Translations under genes and position numbers: made by a program
Shown here: piece after piece, positions 42,969-56,560 of the stretch
Position numbering within the stretch: position 1 is the stretch's first letter
How the letters are laid out: each line of letters starts with the position of its first letter
Notes under the pieces: generated by a model
Database searches by the model: none
Told to the model about the DNA's origin: nothing
The model's input: the letters and a program-made list of their open reading frames with translations, nothing else
Assembly (NCBI GenBank): GCA_930367205.1
Contig: OV884013.1
Span: 88,165,333-88,229,332 of the forward strand
DNA from: Acanthosoma haemorrhoidale
Taxonomy: Eukaryota > Arthropoda > Insecta > Hemiptera > Acanthosomatidae
DNA length: 64,000 nt
Direction of reading: 5' to 3'

Positions 42969-44243
42969 CGAGGGTAGGCTGAAAAGTTTCCGACCTCAAC
43001 ATGAAGATAGCAGCAGTCGTAAATAAAAGCTAGTGAATTTCGTTGTTCATCTGTTGACAATTACTCACCAAAGTTTCAGCCATTTTGGACGCGCAGTTGT
43101 TGTGTAACACTCGTTTGAGTGAGTCGATGTGAGTGTTTTTATGAAAATGGACAAAATCGAGTATCGAGCTGTCATTAAATATTTCGTTTTGAAAGGCAAT
43201 ACGCCTACGCAAATCAAATATGAGTTGGATTCTGTGTATGGGGATTCTGCACCATCATTTACCACAGTGAAATTTTGGGCAGCTAAATTTAAACGTGGTC
43301 GTAAGAGCTTGGGAGACGATGAACGTTCGGGACGTCCAAAAACTGCAAATACCGACGAAAACATCGCCAAAGTTCAGAACAGTTCAGGCGAATTAAAGTG
43401 AGAGAGATAGCAGAGGTTATGAACATGTCAAAAGAACGTGTTTGTCACATATTAAATCAACATTTATAGATGAGAAAGCTGTCCGCGCGTTGGGTGCCGC
43501 ATTTGCTCACGATAGACCAAAAACGTATTTGAATGAACATTTCCAACGCTCTGTTGGCGCAGTTTAGGTGCAATAAATCCGAGTTTTGGCACCGATTAAT
43601 TACTGTGGATGAAACTTGGATACACCATTATACACCCGCAACAAAAATACAGTCCAAACAGTGGACTGAAAAGGGGGAACCGGCTCCAAAAAAAGCAAAA
43701 ACTGTTTTTTCGGCTGGGAAAGTGATGGCGACTGTTTTTTGGGATAGTCATGGAGTTATTTTAATCGATTATCTTCAAAAAGGAAAAACCATTACAGAAG
43801 CGTACTACGCATCATTACTTGACAAGCTGAAGACAGAACTTGCGGAAAAAGGCCACATTTGCAGAAAAAGAAAATCTTGTTTCACCAAGACAACGCACCG
43901 TCTCACACCTCAGCGGTTGCCATGGCGAAAATCCATGAATTACGGTTTGAACGGCTTGACCATCCGCCTTACTCACCAGATCTAGCCCCAAGCGACTTCT
44001 TTTTGTTCCCTCATCTAAAAATTGCGCTCGGAGGACAGAGATTTTCGTCAAATGAAGAGGCAATCACCTTCGTCAACGATTATTTTGCAGAGAAAAACGC
44101 CGAGTACTATTTGAACGGGTTACAGAGATGGGAGCATCGCTGGTAGAAGTGTGTAGAGTTACAAGGAGACTATGTTGAAAAATAAAAAAAAAAATGAAAA
44201 AACGTCTTCTTTGTTAGGTCGGACACTTTTCAGACCGCCCCCG
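42969..44243 (+). mobile_element. Near full-length mariner element
   Basis: 1275 bp between TA dinucleotides (42967-42968, 44244-44245). Terminal inverted repeats CGAGGGTAGGCTGAAAAGT and (reverse complement) CGGGGGCGGTCTGAAAAGT. It contains one transposase reading frame in several pieces (see the pseudogene at 43141). Confidence 0.92.
43141..44146 (+). pseudogene. Mariner transposase, DD34D, inactivated
   Basis: ATG at 43141 or 43147. N-terminal helix-turn-helix (YRAVIKYFVLKGNTPTQIK; FTTVKFWAAKFKRG; GRPKT), then a frameshift near 43375, stops near 43468 and 43527, catalytic ITVDETWIHHY near 43600, a frameshift near 43850, then ILFHQDNAPSHTS and YSPDLAPSDFFLFPHLK. Thirty-four residues lie between the second and third catalytic Asp. 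The C-terminus has a further stop after EHRW. About 335-345 codons if uninterrupted, normal for mariner. Not functional. Confidence 0.9.
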
Positions 44244-44245
44244 TA

Positions 44246-47050
44246 TGAATACAAATTAACATAGGTGGACATTGGACATTTCGGGCTATCAACCTTTTAC
44301 GACTTCCTAACAAGACCATGGAATGATCTATCTATTGAAAAACCGAAATCTGCACGTAACAATGAGGTGTAAAAAAAGCTAATTATGTTTTGCCAATTTT
44401 CGTTTTGATATATATAACTATTTATCCTGGTATTATTTCGAATTATTCACTTCAAAATATGCTAATTAGGTTTGGGCTAAATGACTAGAAGTATGGGAAA
44501 ACATGAAAATCGTCGGATATAAATCTATACAATCACATTATAAATATGGTCGCGCAAAAATAATTTCGAAGATGTTTGATGAAATAAAGTTTTCTGAGCC
44601 AAGTATTAAATAGGTTTTTTTTATTTATATGAATGGTTTAGTAATTTCATTTTTTTTTTTTAATCCGAAAAGGTTGTTTTATGGGATTGGTTTCGGCGTG
44701 AAACCCTCAGGTCATCAACGCCTTCGATTGCATATTTACTCATTTATGGAGCCCACCGATGCTAGCCCGAGATAGGTCGATTGCAAAGCCCAGGCCCCCT
44801 GGAACCAGCCGGGGTACTCCAGTCCCATATGTCAGGCGGTGGATGTAGGGCCTTCCAGGGAAAGATGTATTACCGGAGGATATAGATGTAAACCAGGTAT
44901 ATCAGAATGAAGGTAAAAGTATTCATTAAAAATGTAATATTTACTTACTAAAATGGTTCTTATTTTTTTTTCCCTTGAAGTCCTTTGTTTTGTTACAATT
45001 AAACCGTGTACAAATCTGATCGTGGAACAACTTGTACATTTGCCTCATCACGGTGATTCAGACGACTAAAAAACGCTTGGAGATGAACAGGAAAGTTTGT
45101 ATTGTTGACTTACTAGAAGGTAATTTAGTTCAGTTGATATTCGAATGAGCCGATGCTGGAATGCGAAGATAACGCTACTAAGAACGAGATGAATAGATCC
45201 ACGCTTTATCGCGGCAGTAATCATCTTAAGGTGCATTCACTGGAGAATAATAGCCTACTCAGCGGTATCCGGGCGCTGACACCTCAAGCGAAGGTGTATC
45301 CTATTCCGGCAATCTGTTTTCATTTAATGGCATCTTCAGAATTTAACATCAGGTTAATAATTTCATCTTAATTGCAGATAGCTTTAAACATTATGGACGT
45401 GGCTGAGTAATTAATTAGTTTGCAAGGTTGAGTTTAAATTTAAACGACCTCAACAACCTTAACTTTGACTTCCCTATTAGGGAGACGTGCGCAGTTAAAA
45501 CTTTTAGGGCATCTGATATTGATGGATATTTTATAAGAGAATTTCTGGTAGTAATGTACGAATGATGAATCTAAAATATGGCAATCACGACATTCTATGG
45601 ACAACCCTGAACTATGACGCTAACGACAACGTAATAGAACTTAAACAAACAATAAAAAATAAATTGAGTGGACTGCAAAAATAAGAGGACTCTTACCTTA
45701 GGGCTGCAGTCAGATCATGAGCGTGTGATAAGAAAGGGAAAAAGTTATGCAGATATTAGGTATGTAAAGGATTCATTACTTAACATGTATTTCTGTACAT
45801 AAGTCTTTATAACAAAGACTTTTTTATTTGAGCTACAAGCGATTCAAAATCCGTACAGCAACCGATTCGCTCTAAGGACTCCTCGACCTCGAGGTGTATA
45901 AAAATCTAGTCAATCAACCACCCCTTCTCGAAACCTAGGATTGACTCCTTAATACCGGATCAAACAAAATGCGACAACGTTTTATCAACATATAACCCCC
46001 TAAAAACCAATAAAAATAGCAAAGAGAGAGAAATTGCTTTATTATTATTATTATTAATAGCTTGTGTTACTAGGATGAAATTACTTTATAGAATTTTCGA
46101 GAGAACACTGAACCGAATTTTTTTAAAGTTGGTGCAAATCTAATAAGCAGGAATTGAGGGGGTAAGTTAGAAATGTTGTTTTGATTTTCGCCACCGTTAC
46201 GTTATACTTAGTAAACTGCCCTGAACAGTATTTTTTTCAATGAGGCCATTGTTGATCTCACAAAAAGCCTTTTTGGAGTCTATTTTAGTCACAATTTAGT
46301 CATAAAAAAACAAGTGAATAGAGCATCATTTTTCATATGCTCAGTCTGACAAACCAACGACATTGAATTTCCCTTTCATGAATATTTACCTGATATGCTA
46401 CTCACTCCCACTTTTTGGCAGACGGACTCAAAACGAAATAATCAAATGCCTGACATTAATTTATAAGTGAGCCATTGTCGGTTCGAAAATTTAATCGAGT
46501 TGAAAATAAAATACTGATAATATGGCCGGTAAGTAATAAACCTGAATGAACGATTTGCCAGGTTGGAGAATCAGAGCGCATGCCTCGTGAGTGGGAGGAT
46601 GTTGAGTGAGCAGGTAAGCAAGATCATTAGCTGTAGATTCACACATCACAGGTAGTTGACAAGCCCTTAAACCTCAACACTACATTACATTTAATTGAAT
46701 ATGGCTGCTATTGGGTATTGCCCGGGTAATCCCTATCATTATAGGGATTAATAATATGGACATTGTCATAAATATCTAATGCCTCGGTAAACCCCGGTCA
46801 GGGGTTTTAATAGACTTTATTAAACTAAATAAAAATTATACAACGTATATAGCGTTTTTACAACTCGAGCAGGATTGGAATTTTATGACTAGGAGTTGCA
46901 TTCTAAGATAGAGTAAGGAAATGGAAAGCATCAATTATACCTGAAGAATCCTTCTTTTGTCGTCTAATTAAGTAAAGTAATAATTCGAAACAGTGCTACT
47001 AGCATAATACATCAATCTCCATAAAACAAGATTGAGTATAATTAATTATT
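44246..47050. other. AT-rich stretch with unassigned GC-richer repeats
   Basis: A GC-richer block at about 44680-44880 and another at about 45150-45310 look like decayed repeats but match nothing else here. An (ATT)n run lies near 46040. No coding exon found. Confidence 0.3.
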
Positions 47051-47059
47051 AAATTAAAA

Positions 47060-48930
47060 AAAAAATACTATTTTCTATAATATCGAGACAACCCACTCCA
47101 TATAATCCCCCCCAAAAATGAAGTAAGACTGGTAGACAACGGGCAGTTCATCTCGGTTGCAGAGCAGGAAGCCATACTAGCCGACCACTTGAGAGGGTAT
47201 AGAGACAGCAAGCCAATCACAGCGGCCGACCGGCAGACCCCAACCCTCACCACTCCTACCACCAGGTTACAGCAATCATTCGTCGCACCAGAGGCAACAA
47301 AGCACCAGGGGATGATGACATCCAAAACATCCTTCTGAAGCAGCTTCCACGGAAGGAGATATCTCACATAGTGAACATCGTCAACTCTTCTCTGAGACTA
47401 CACTATTTTCCCCAGACGTGGAAGCACGCCGTCGTCGTCCCACTTCTGAAGCCAGCCAAAAGTGGATATGAGCCAGCTCACTACAGGCCCATCAGTCTAC
47501 TGACCCAATTGTCAAAGATCTACGAGAGGATTCTCTACAACCATCTCGCAAGACACTGTGACTCACAAGACATTATCCCACCTCAACAGACCGGGTTCAG
47601 TAAAGGACTCAGTTCGGACTGCAATCTGGTGAAACTACAGCAGCACGTTACAACGAACATGGGAAGCAACAGAGTCACTGCAATGATCTCCCTTGATTAC
47701 TCGAAAGCATTCGAAGTGTAAATCATCACACACTCCTACGACGCCTGAACGAGCACGAATTTCCTGCGCAACTACAGAACACAATGGCTTCCTATCTCGC
47801 AGGCAGAACCTTTTCTGTGCGAATAGGAGTCATATCAACCACTAGAAGAGATTTCATGGTCGGAGTTCCTCAAGGGTCGGTGATGGGACCCCTACTCTTC
47901 AACATCTACACCGCGCACATAGTAGGAGCATCATACTCCAATTGTGAGGTAGCGGCGTATGCGGACGACATAGGGGTCTACAGCACTAGCCTCAACCCAG
48001 GGAAGGCGCTAAAGGCTGCAGAGGGCGCCAGTCAGTTAATCACCGACAGGCTACGAGCTGTCCACATTCAAGTAAACCCAGCCAAGACGCAAGGGATTGT
48101 TTTCTCGTTCCAGCACGGGAAAAGAAAGCTTCCACCCATCTTCAACATAGACGGGACTGATTGCAAACTTGCCAATAGCATATGCTACCTAGGCATCAAC
48201 CTAGGCAGACATATGACGTTCAGCACCGCCTGCAGAAGAAGCTGCAAAGAGTACGTAGGATTTACTACTCTCTCCAGCATCTCATAACAAGCCCGGCTAT
48301 ATCCTTGAGGCTGAAACTATCAAAGCGTCCTGAGGCCAGCACTACTTTTTGGAACTCCGCTTTTCCATTTTCTCCACACGAGCACCATAACTAGACTCCA
48401 GAGCTTCCAGAACAACATCCTGCGCACGGCACTATGGCATACCCCTTTTAATGAAATGAAGGCTCCTGACATCCATGAAAAGTTTGAGGTCCCCACCATC
48501 ACCGAAGCCATCAGAAGAAGACACATCAAATTCTTCGACTCGATGAAACATTGCCAAAACCCCCTATTCCAAGACCTGACACTACCTGCAAGATGGCAAC
48601 TCTCTAGATCTGGAAAGCAGGCCAAATGGTGGACATTACGGCCCTTGGCCAACCAACAACAAGCTTCTGACGGGCACCCATCACTGCTTTCCAACTTAAT
48701 GAGCTTCCACTACATGCCTAGAGAGACTCAAGGCTCAGCCTTCAGTGGACTCTCACCACTGCGCCGCAACATTTCCACCTCTACCGAGGCTTCCCACACT
48801 CCTTAATTCCCTCACTCCATCTTCAAACAGGTACTCCTAGTAAAAGGATCCGCTCACCCCAAATAAGTTCCCTTAATTTTCCCTTATCTATAATCTTAAG
48901 AATTTAAGAGCTAAGGGGAAGAAAAAAACA
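47060..48930 (+). mobile_element. Jockey-like LINE, about 1.9 kb, 5'-truncated
   Basis: In order: pre-RT region (NKAPGDDDIQNILLKQLP near 47300); RT fingers HYRPISLLTQLSKIYERIL; palm MISLDYSKAFEV (47680-47720); VPQGSVMGPLLFNIYTAHIV (near 47870); catalytic AAYADDIGVYS (near 47960); thumb SICYLGINLGRHMTF; tail RRRHIKFFDSMKHCQNPLF (near 48520). Frameshifts near 47720 and 48290. Ends with an A-rich tail near 48920. No endonuclease domain is left. Confidence 0.92.
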
Positions 48931-48939
48931 CTACATATT

Positions 48940-51900
48940 AACTATTAGATATCGACGTTCGGATCAATAATATGATATTCGTTTGAACTATAATGACAAA
49001 ACTCAATTTAAAAATTATGTTAAATGTAATGTTCATAAATCAACACATGGCTTTTTAGATGCGCCAACGGATCATTCATTAATAAATTAAGCAGTGGGAA
49101 AATAAGCCCGTTTCAAACATATAAAAGAGGGAATCAAAGACCTCGACAAATAATATATATAAAAAACCTCGATCAATTATGTATATGATGTATAGGCACA
49201 TCAATTTTAAGGTTACATTAGTAATATTTGATTTTAAGATTTTTCACGTTTCAGGATAAGAATTTAAAATACTTTAAATATAGTAGCTCGAAAATGATTT
49301 CAAAACTGTTCTAAAATATAATGTCTTGAGACTCAAAAGTAGAGATAGAGTATTTAATTGATTATTTTATAATATATATTATTTAAATTGTTCAAATTAA
49401 AAAAGATATTTTTAGTTTCAAATAATTGAATTTTTTTTATAAACTGTACTCAGGAGTTTGTTTTTCAAAAATAATAAGTCAGCGAGTTAAATTTATTTTT
49501 CCATTTAAATTGTCCTTTATTTTGATAAAATTAAGAAATATATTTATTATTTAATATATATTTATGATGGATAGGCTCAAGCTTTTTTTAACAAACTACA
49601 ATGAAAATATATACATGTAAACTTCTCTTATAATTCCAACACAATGGCAAATAAAGTTATAATTTAGGTTATTATCGGGTATTGACCTAAACAAAATGGA
49701 ATAACGCCGTTTTCTTTTGAAATCTTGATATGGCTTCTTTTTTTTTATTGTGTAACACACATATTGAGCTAGAGAATAACATGAAGTGTGAGAATATTTA
49801 ACTAAATTGATTTGGTGCTACGATCATTGTACCCCACCATTTATGTTTTTCGTTAGACAAAAACACCCTGTTTAATAATTTACAACAGTTGTGTCACAAG
49901 AATTCTGGAGAAATGTGATATAAATATAGCAAGTGGAATAACAATATCAGGAATCGGTCTGATTAATGACTACTCGGTGATTTAGCCAAAGGTGTAAACG
50001 CACAGGTAGGCAAAAAACGAATTGATTTTTAATCAAATCATCTCGGGCTTACCGATGATATAACATTTAATATTACTTTTAATAGTTAGCTGATGACTGG
50101 CTGAAGTAATTACTCTCACCAATCTTATCAATCCGTGGAGGGGGTTTGGTGGTTTTAGATAAGGACTTATAGACTACTTGCAAGTGCATGGGATCAATAC
50201 GCTCACAATCAAGCCTTTAAACTTCAACTAAATTAATTTCCTTAATCTGGTCAAGTAACGAGTACTTTATGCGGAGACCGTTTGAGAATGGATTGAGAGG
50301 AATGAAATGTACATAAATGAGAGTAAGAAATTAAGATGTGATTGTGAATAAACCAGATAAAAACATTAGAAAGTTTTCTCATCTTGCAAATAAAATTTTA
50401 TAAATATGTATAATGAATAAGTCATTTAGGTATCAAATAACACCAAATGTTCGGTTTCTCTTCAAAAACTTTTTTCAACTGACAAGCGCTTTCATCACCC
50501 CCACGTAAGTCATCCTCTGACACATGAAATCAGTCCACTGCTACACTCTATGGTAAACTGGCTCAATAGTTGTTCACTAGGCTGTTAGAGTGCTTACAAT
50601 TAAAAAAAAAAAAGTTTAAAGTGAAATGAACATTTGATGTTATATAGAACCTAAATTATACAATATCTTCCAATCTAAAACCTCATTTTGTAAATAAGTC
50701 TGATGTTAAAACGTAAAATCCATGCATTTGAAAAATTAAAATATACTCAAAGTCATAACATTAAAAGAGAAGCATTACAATAGAGTACTAGTTGAAAATG
50801 AACAGATTGCCCGTGACAACTGAAGTAATAAAAATAATTGCTAGGCAACTTCATATTTGTGTCCGATGTCCAAGATTGACTAAATTGGGGCGAATAGTGG
50901 ATAGATCTAAAATTAATCTTAATTAATCCGCAATGGTGATTCACTATACGGCATATCATCCCATGCTAAAAAAATTATGCCACTTAAGGATAGTTCGCTG
51001 GTGTATAAGTTTGACGCTTCATATAAGCAAATCGTATAAAAAACTTAAAACAAGATGCCAGTAACAACACATGGGACGCAAGGACAGTAAGTTCTTTTTA
51101 CACATTAGAAATTCTGGACAGGTAGCCTCACATATTGTAGTACTTCTATATAGTAGTAGAAATAAACCCTAGACTAACAAATTGGAGAACACGGAAATCC
51201 TACCCGTTCGAATTCTCTTAATAAACAGGATGCATTGCAGATTCATGCCATTGCACAGATTTTTCCCCCTGACCGAAACAAATCTTCAGCCATTGTCATT
51301 AATAGGTCCAAAACTTCACAAGAAAATCAGGCAAGGGTATTACGCTTATACATTCTCACATCCATGTCATATTGTGACACAAAATGATATAACCACATTA
51401 ACATGTGTGTTTAAATATATTTATTTAACTCTTTATTATTTTTGATACTTTAACAAAATTTAGATTTTAATCAATGAATTATTCATTGTCAAAACAATGA
51501 TCATTTTAAAATATTCTATAAATGTATGTATTTAAGATTTATACATTTATATAATTTTTAATAGATTTTAATATATATACCTTATTTCTGTTTGCGCAAT
51601 GTGATTCTATATATATTGTTTTCAACATTGTAGTCCTTGATGATACCTGAACGGGCAAAACGCTGGCGGTTTTATTATATTGTGTCAATAAAAGAATTAT
51701 TAAGATACTAAAGGTTAATTGAACAACCCCGCCGATAATATAACTTATTTATTTATTTTGTTGATTTGAAATGTTTTTACTCATTTGGTGTTCCATGTTT
51801 TCTAGGATTTTATACGTAAATCTTCATAAAAATATTTGTTAATGCTTGAATTTATAATAGGTCTTCTGGATTAATAACTAAAACTTAATGGTATTATATC

Positions 51901-51980
51901 ACCAATGTTAAATCCTGAGTTTTTTTTGTTTTGTGTTCTGTATCACTTGCTAACGACAGCTTGTACTGCTGAAAACGATC
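48940..51980. other. AT-rich stretch without assigned feature
   Basis: Very AT-rich; a diverged foldback-MITE arm may lie at 51638-51710. No coding signal recognised. Confidence 0.3.
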
Positions 51981-51992
51981 TTTCACTTTTAG

Positions 51993-52120
51993 GAGGACAG
52001 TAAAGTTGCCTTTTATTTCATCAATCATAACTCACAGCCGGGGAAAATACCCAAAAAGCAAGTTCCATTCCCAGGCTCAGCGTTTCACAGAGTTTTCACC
52101 AGCAAAATGTGTTCGTTAAG
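51993..52120 (+). CDS. Putative plus-strand exon, product unknown
   Basis: 128 nt between acceptor TTTCACTTTTAG and a perfect donor AAG/GTAAGT. One open frame reads EDSKVAFYFINHNSQPGKIP, then KKQVPFPGSAFHRVFTSK, leaving in phase 2, with GC content above the flanks. I do not recognise it. A nearby plus frame (52309-52440, HWRGHYEERRKYELGKEHD) also looks protein-like, but the phases do not join simply. Confidence 0.38.
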
Positions 52121-52308
52121 GTAAGTCAACAACAATTGTTCAACCATAAGTTTAGATTTTATCGAAGTTAGATGTTGAAATATTCTATCTATATTCCAAC
52201 CGTAATAAGACCAAATCGTAAATCCACGTAAAACTGCTATGCCAATAAATGGGAAAAGTAAAATTCAGTATTATCTTTACCTTAATTAATAATATTAAGT
52301 TAATAATC

Positions 52309-52440
52309 CACTGGCGTGGACATTATGAGGAACGCCGAAAGTATGAGCTTGGAAAGGAACACGACGGCAAAGTTGATTTAGGAACTATTCGATATAATTA
52401 TTACAATTTAGAACACTTTTATTTAAAGAATTGCAGATAA
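52309..52440 (+). other. Protein-like open segment, status unknown
   Basis: Reads WRGHYEERRKYELGKEHDG then VDLGTIRYNYYN before a stop. Charged, non-AT-driven composition suggests coding ancestry. It is 190 bp after the putative exon at 51993-52120. No splice acceptor in a compatible phase was found, so exon, pseudogene and chance remain open. Confidence 0.25.
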
Positions 52441-53609
52441 ATTATAAGGCGATGCAATAGCTAAAAGGTCTAAAAAATGTATTAACAAAAGTAATTAAAT
52501 TTATTATTTATCTGGAAAAGAGAAACCATACCTGAATTCAGCATGTTATTATTGTTTTTAAGTGTATATGTTGTTACGTAACATGGTAACATTATGGGAT
52601 GTTTCAAAGGAAACATTGCTGCAAATTTCAGTTCCAGAAACAGCTTGTTGTTGAAGTTTTATCGGGATTAAAGGCCATTGGGAGTAATTCGTGATATTTT
52701 ACGACTGTTGGCTCGCTCCGAGACAACTCTAATAAAGCTAGCAGAAAACAACCATAACATCACTTCGCCCCTTACGTTCTTAGAACGGTACGGCTAGACA
52801 CAACAATATTCACTTGGGCACTTTATCCATGCAAAGGTTCGTAAATAAATAGGAAAATTCTCTGGCAAAAAAACATATCTGGGTCACGAGATGGCTAGAA
52901 TCAACCCCTCCTGCTTAAAACCACCCCTGCTGGCTGGCATTTCATAAAGGGCGAAAGACAGGACACCTAAACATCATTATGAAACTCCAAAGCACAATTA
53001 AACATAGCGTATACTCGACACTGACTCAACAACATATAAAATGAAGTACTAAGTTTCTAGGGGACTAGAATAATTATCATGAAACGGTTTAAATCAATGA
53101 AACATACTATAGTATGTATTACTACGAAGTATAGTTGCTTCACTATTTTTCACTATTAGATCAAATATTTTATTAGCTGAACAAAATTTGTTAACATCAA
53201 TTTCAAAACTAATTTTATTTAAAGTTTAAGGCTAATATAGAGCCTAAGAAGCTTCAGCTTCTAAAATTTGTTCGATAAAAGTATTGAATTCTTAGTGCTA
53301 GATTAATTTTTTCATTGAAAGACAACTTTTAAAAAAATAATAAAAAATAGCTAATAAGGTGACCAGAAAAAAAACCCGTCCAAAAACAACAATAAGTACG
53401 TAATTTATATAAAACCTCCAAAGCATTAACTCAATATCCTAAGAACAAAGAAAAAATTTAATTACAAATAGCTACTTAATTAAGAAAACTCTTAATAGCT
53501 CACGAAATGGGACTGACTTTTGCAGATTAATTTTTCCTTCACATTCTTCCCACTGTTTAAAATTCCTAAACTCATATAAAGCATAACTCAGCTTGTTTTT
53601 GAGTTCTCA

Positions 53610-54431
53610 CAACACATCTCGGCAAGAAGTTAAAGAGTGTTAGGAAGAAATTCTTCAGCCTCGGACACCTACTTCACAGCCCGGCTTTATCGGTACGCCT
53701 CAAGCTGCTGATATACCAGAGCGTCCTAAGACCTGCTTTGATGTATGGGACCCCTCTCTTCAAGTATCTGACTCCTAACACTCTCAAAACGCTCCAGCAA
53801 TTTCAGAACAGAGTTCTCCACACCTCCCTAAAACATACCCCGTTCGACCGAATGCAGACGAGATGCATAAAAAATTTGAAGTGCTCACCATTCAAGATTT
53901 CATCAAGAGAAGACACATCAAATTTTTCGACTCACTCCGACACAGCCACAACCCACTATTCTCCGACCTTCAACCACCACCAATGCCCGTCAGATGGAAG
54001 CACTGCTGGACCGCCGAAGCCTGGAGACAGATGGACGTGATCGAACCCTAGCCCCCTGACGGAGACTGAAGATCTACACCCAGCCGAGAGATCGAGGCCG
54101 ATCTCCGAAGCTACAAGACCCCATCTACCTGTTTAAGCAGGGTCGACCTTCCGGCCGAGAGGCCGACTTATTTCAGGCCCCTGCCGGGGCTGGCCAGGCT
54201 TGACCTGGCCGACTACAAACCCTTGCCTAGGTACCCCTAGGCTCCACCCTCGGTAGACTCTCACTACCTTCCTGATTCCACCCGCCTCCTTTAGGCATAC
54301 CCCACCCTATATCCTTCTCATACATCCTTCAAATGGGGGACTCCCCTTAATGAAAGGCACTCATTAGCCCAAAATAATTTTCCCACATCCTATTTTATAA
54401 GTTTGAAAGCTAAGGAAAAAAAAAAAAATAT
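53610..54431 (+). mobile_element. 5'-truncated Jockey-like LINE with target duplication
   Basis: It holds the RT thumb and C-terminal tail (LRPALMYGTPLFKYL in pieces; FIKRRHIKFFDSLRHSHNP) then a GC-rich 3' UTR and an A-tail at about 54418-54428. TTTTGAGTTC flanks both sides (53597-53606 and 54435-54444). The 3' UTR from 54252 is the parent type of the intronic tail at 13783-14000. Confidence 0.87.
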
Positions 54432-55649
54432 ATATTTTGAGTTCACATTCCTTTTGAAATTAGAGACTGAATCGTTTTTACGGCCACTGTCGTCGATCAT
54501 AAAAAAAGGCATACTGGCGAATAATAAAATTGACAAAGCTGTATTCCAAAACGTTGCACAATATTCTATTCGAGTGTATCATCATTCCCAAATTATTATC
54601 ATTATCGTAAAAGATAACGGGAGTGATATCGTGAAAAAGAAAGGTAGTTGAGGAGAGACGGGATGTAAGTGTCTCCAACGAACAGTCATTTCAAAAGCAA
54701 AAACTATACTTTAGGCTGAAAAGGACTCGTTATAAAGACAAGAATAGGGTTATAACTGGTAATGAAACATAAGGTTACGGTAATGGAGCTTGGGCTACCC
54801 CCCCCCCTTTGTAAATTGTAAAAATCTAACTTTATCCAGTATAATGAACATCACTACAAAATATTATAACAAGGTAGTGTAGTTCTTTATTTATCTCGGG
54901 TTTGTTCTTCGAATATATGCAAGAAAAAGTTGAAACGCTCAAATTTTATTTTTAAAGTATTTCTTTTTTGTTTTATATGTATAATAAATATGCAGTGACG
55001 ATTTAAGTTCCATATTTGATTAGGAGCATTTAAATTTTCATCGGGGGGATCATTTGTTCCCCTTAAAAAAAAAATCGAGTTGTTAACGTATTACTTGGCA
55101 AATAATAAATTATTCCTATAAATGATTACTAGTATGAATTATTTCATATAAGTACATGAACGTATTTGCGGACAATAACACCTTATATACAAATAAAACA
55201 TATAAATACTTAAAGATAAACGAAACACCTTAGAAACATTCAAATTAACAAGTGAAATTATCGGTACTGAGAAATAGTTAAATGTGAAATATAGCAAGGC
55301 AACCCTTAAATGTGAGATATCAAAAATCCTAATTTTTGTTAGATTATACAATTTATATTGAAGGCCGGTAATGTTTTTGTTCTTATAAAATATAGAGAAA
55401 ATCGCTGGGCAACTAGAAGGGATTGTTCTTCTGAAAAACGAAAGCAAGTGACTAGTGTTAAAAAATAAAGAAACTTAAAAATATCACTTTGCTAACTATT
55501 GACACTTAAAAGGAGACGTTTGCGTGTGTATATTTATACTTTGGGTTATCAGTCTCTCCAAAACGTTCTTTTTATTGACATTATATAAATTATAATATAA
55601 AAATAACGTTTATTGGTGTCGATTTTATTTTTTTGTTGTGCGGAGAGAA

Positions 55650-56060
55650 GTTTTCATCACACAAGAAGGCCTTCGATAGAAGCATGGAGACTCTTCTCAC
55701 TATCGAATTTCTAAGAGCACTCGAAACATTTCGTTATTAAGTTGAGTTTATGGGGTATGGAATCGTAGAGTGAATTTCTCTCAATTAGAAGAAATATTTG
55801 AAGGTCATTCCCCCTCTTGAGGGAATACGCGAATCCATGGAACCGAAAACGAAAAAAATTGGCGCTTCAAGCAGACACGATGAAAGGGAGATGATTTGGT
55901 AGGAGAAACCTGCTAGGAAGGGTCACAGACCCTACAATCCAATTAGTCTGATTCTGGTTCGCTCAACTGAAGCCTTATATTAGCAATCCTCCGAAAAATT
56001 GAGAACTAGCACAGAGGGGAGCGGCGGTCGGGTGAAAACCTACGTTCGGTAGAATGCGGA
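55650..56060 (+). mobile_element. Very decayed LINE RT fragment
   Basis: Frames with stops read VFITQEGLR, then GHRPYNPISLILVRSTEALY, resembling the FRPISLTSFLLKTLEK motif of RT. No intact ends. Confidence 0.35.
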
Positions 56061-56467
56061 AAATTACACTTCAATAGAACAAGGTGTTTTCTTTTATTCA
56101 ATAAAGGCAGGAGGTCGTTGATCCTATCACTAACAGCCATGCAGCAAACATTAGTTTTGCTTATGAGAAGAACAACAAATATTTTATGCGTACTGGTTAA
56201 CACCCCTTCTAGTAAAATTATAGAAATACTAGTATGCCCAACCATTCGTTGCCTGAAATTTTTTTTTTTAATTAAAGATAATTTGAATTTATTTTTCAAT
56301 TGCTATACAGTAAAAGAGCAATAATTATGTACAGTTTATAAAAAAGTCACAACTCTGAATTTACGGCTTTCGGAGTACTCGAATCCAAATGTATTTGAAT
56401 TATTAAGATACACTAATATGTATTATACGCCAATAAATGCAATACATAAATTGTGAGTGTTACTTAC

Positions 56468-56560
56468 CATTTGAATAACCGCAACATTCCACACAAACCT
56501 TTTAACTAACTTACTTCTTAATTCTTGCTTTAGTAACGTCTTGTACATATCTGTCCTCAC
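56468..56560 (-). CDS. Putative minus-strand exon, product unknown
   Basis: 93 nt between acceptor TTTATTTCAG and donor ATG/GTAAGT, both close to consensus. Only one frame is open: VRTDMYKTLLKQELRSKLV then KRFVWNVAVIQM, phase 0 at both ends. It lies 31 kb upstream of the first assigned CNNM exon, which needs a phase-2 donor, so it cannot be the exon directly preceding that one in this frame. Could be an exon of another gene or a chance pair of splice sites. Confidence 0.4.

Noticed and set aside
47068..48694. Minus-strand frames opposite the LINE at 47-48.9 kb
   Set aside because: Antisense shadows of the RT coding sequence.
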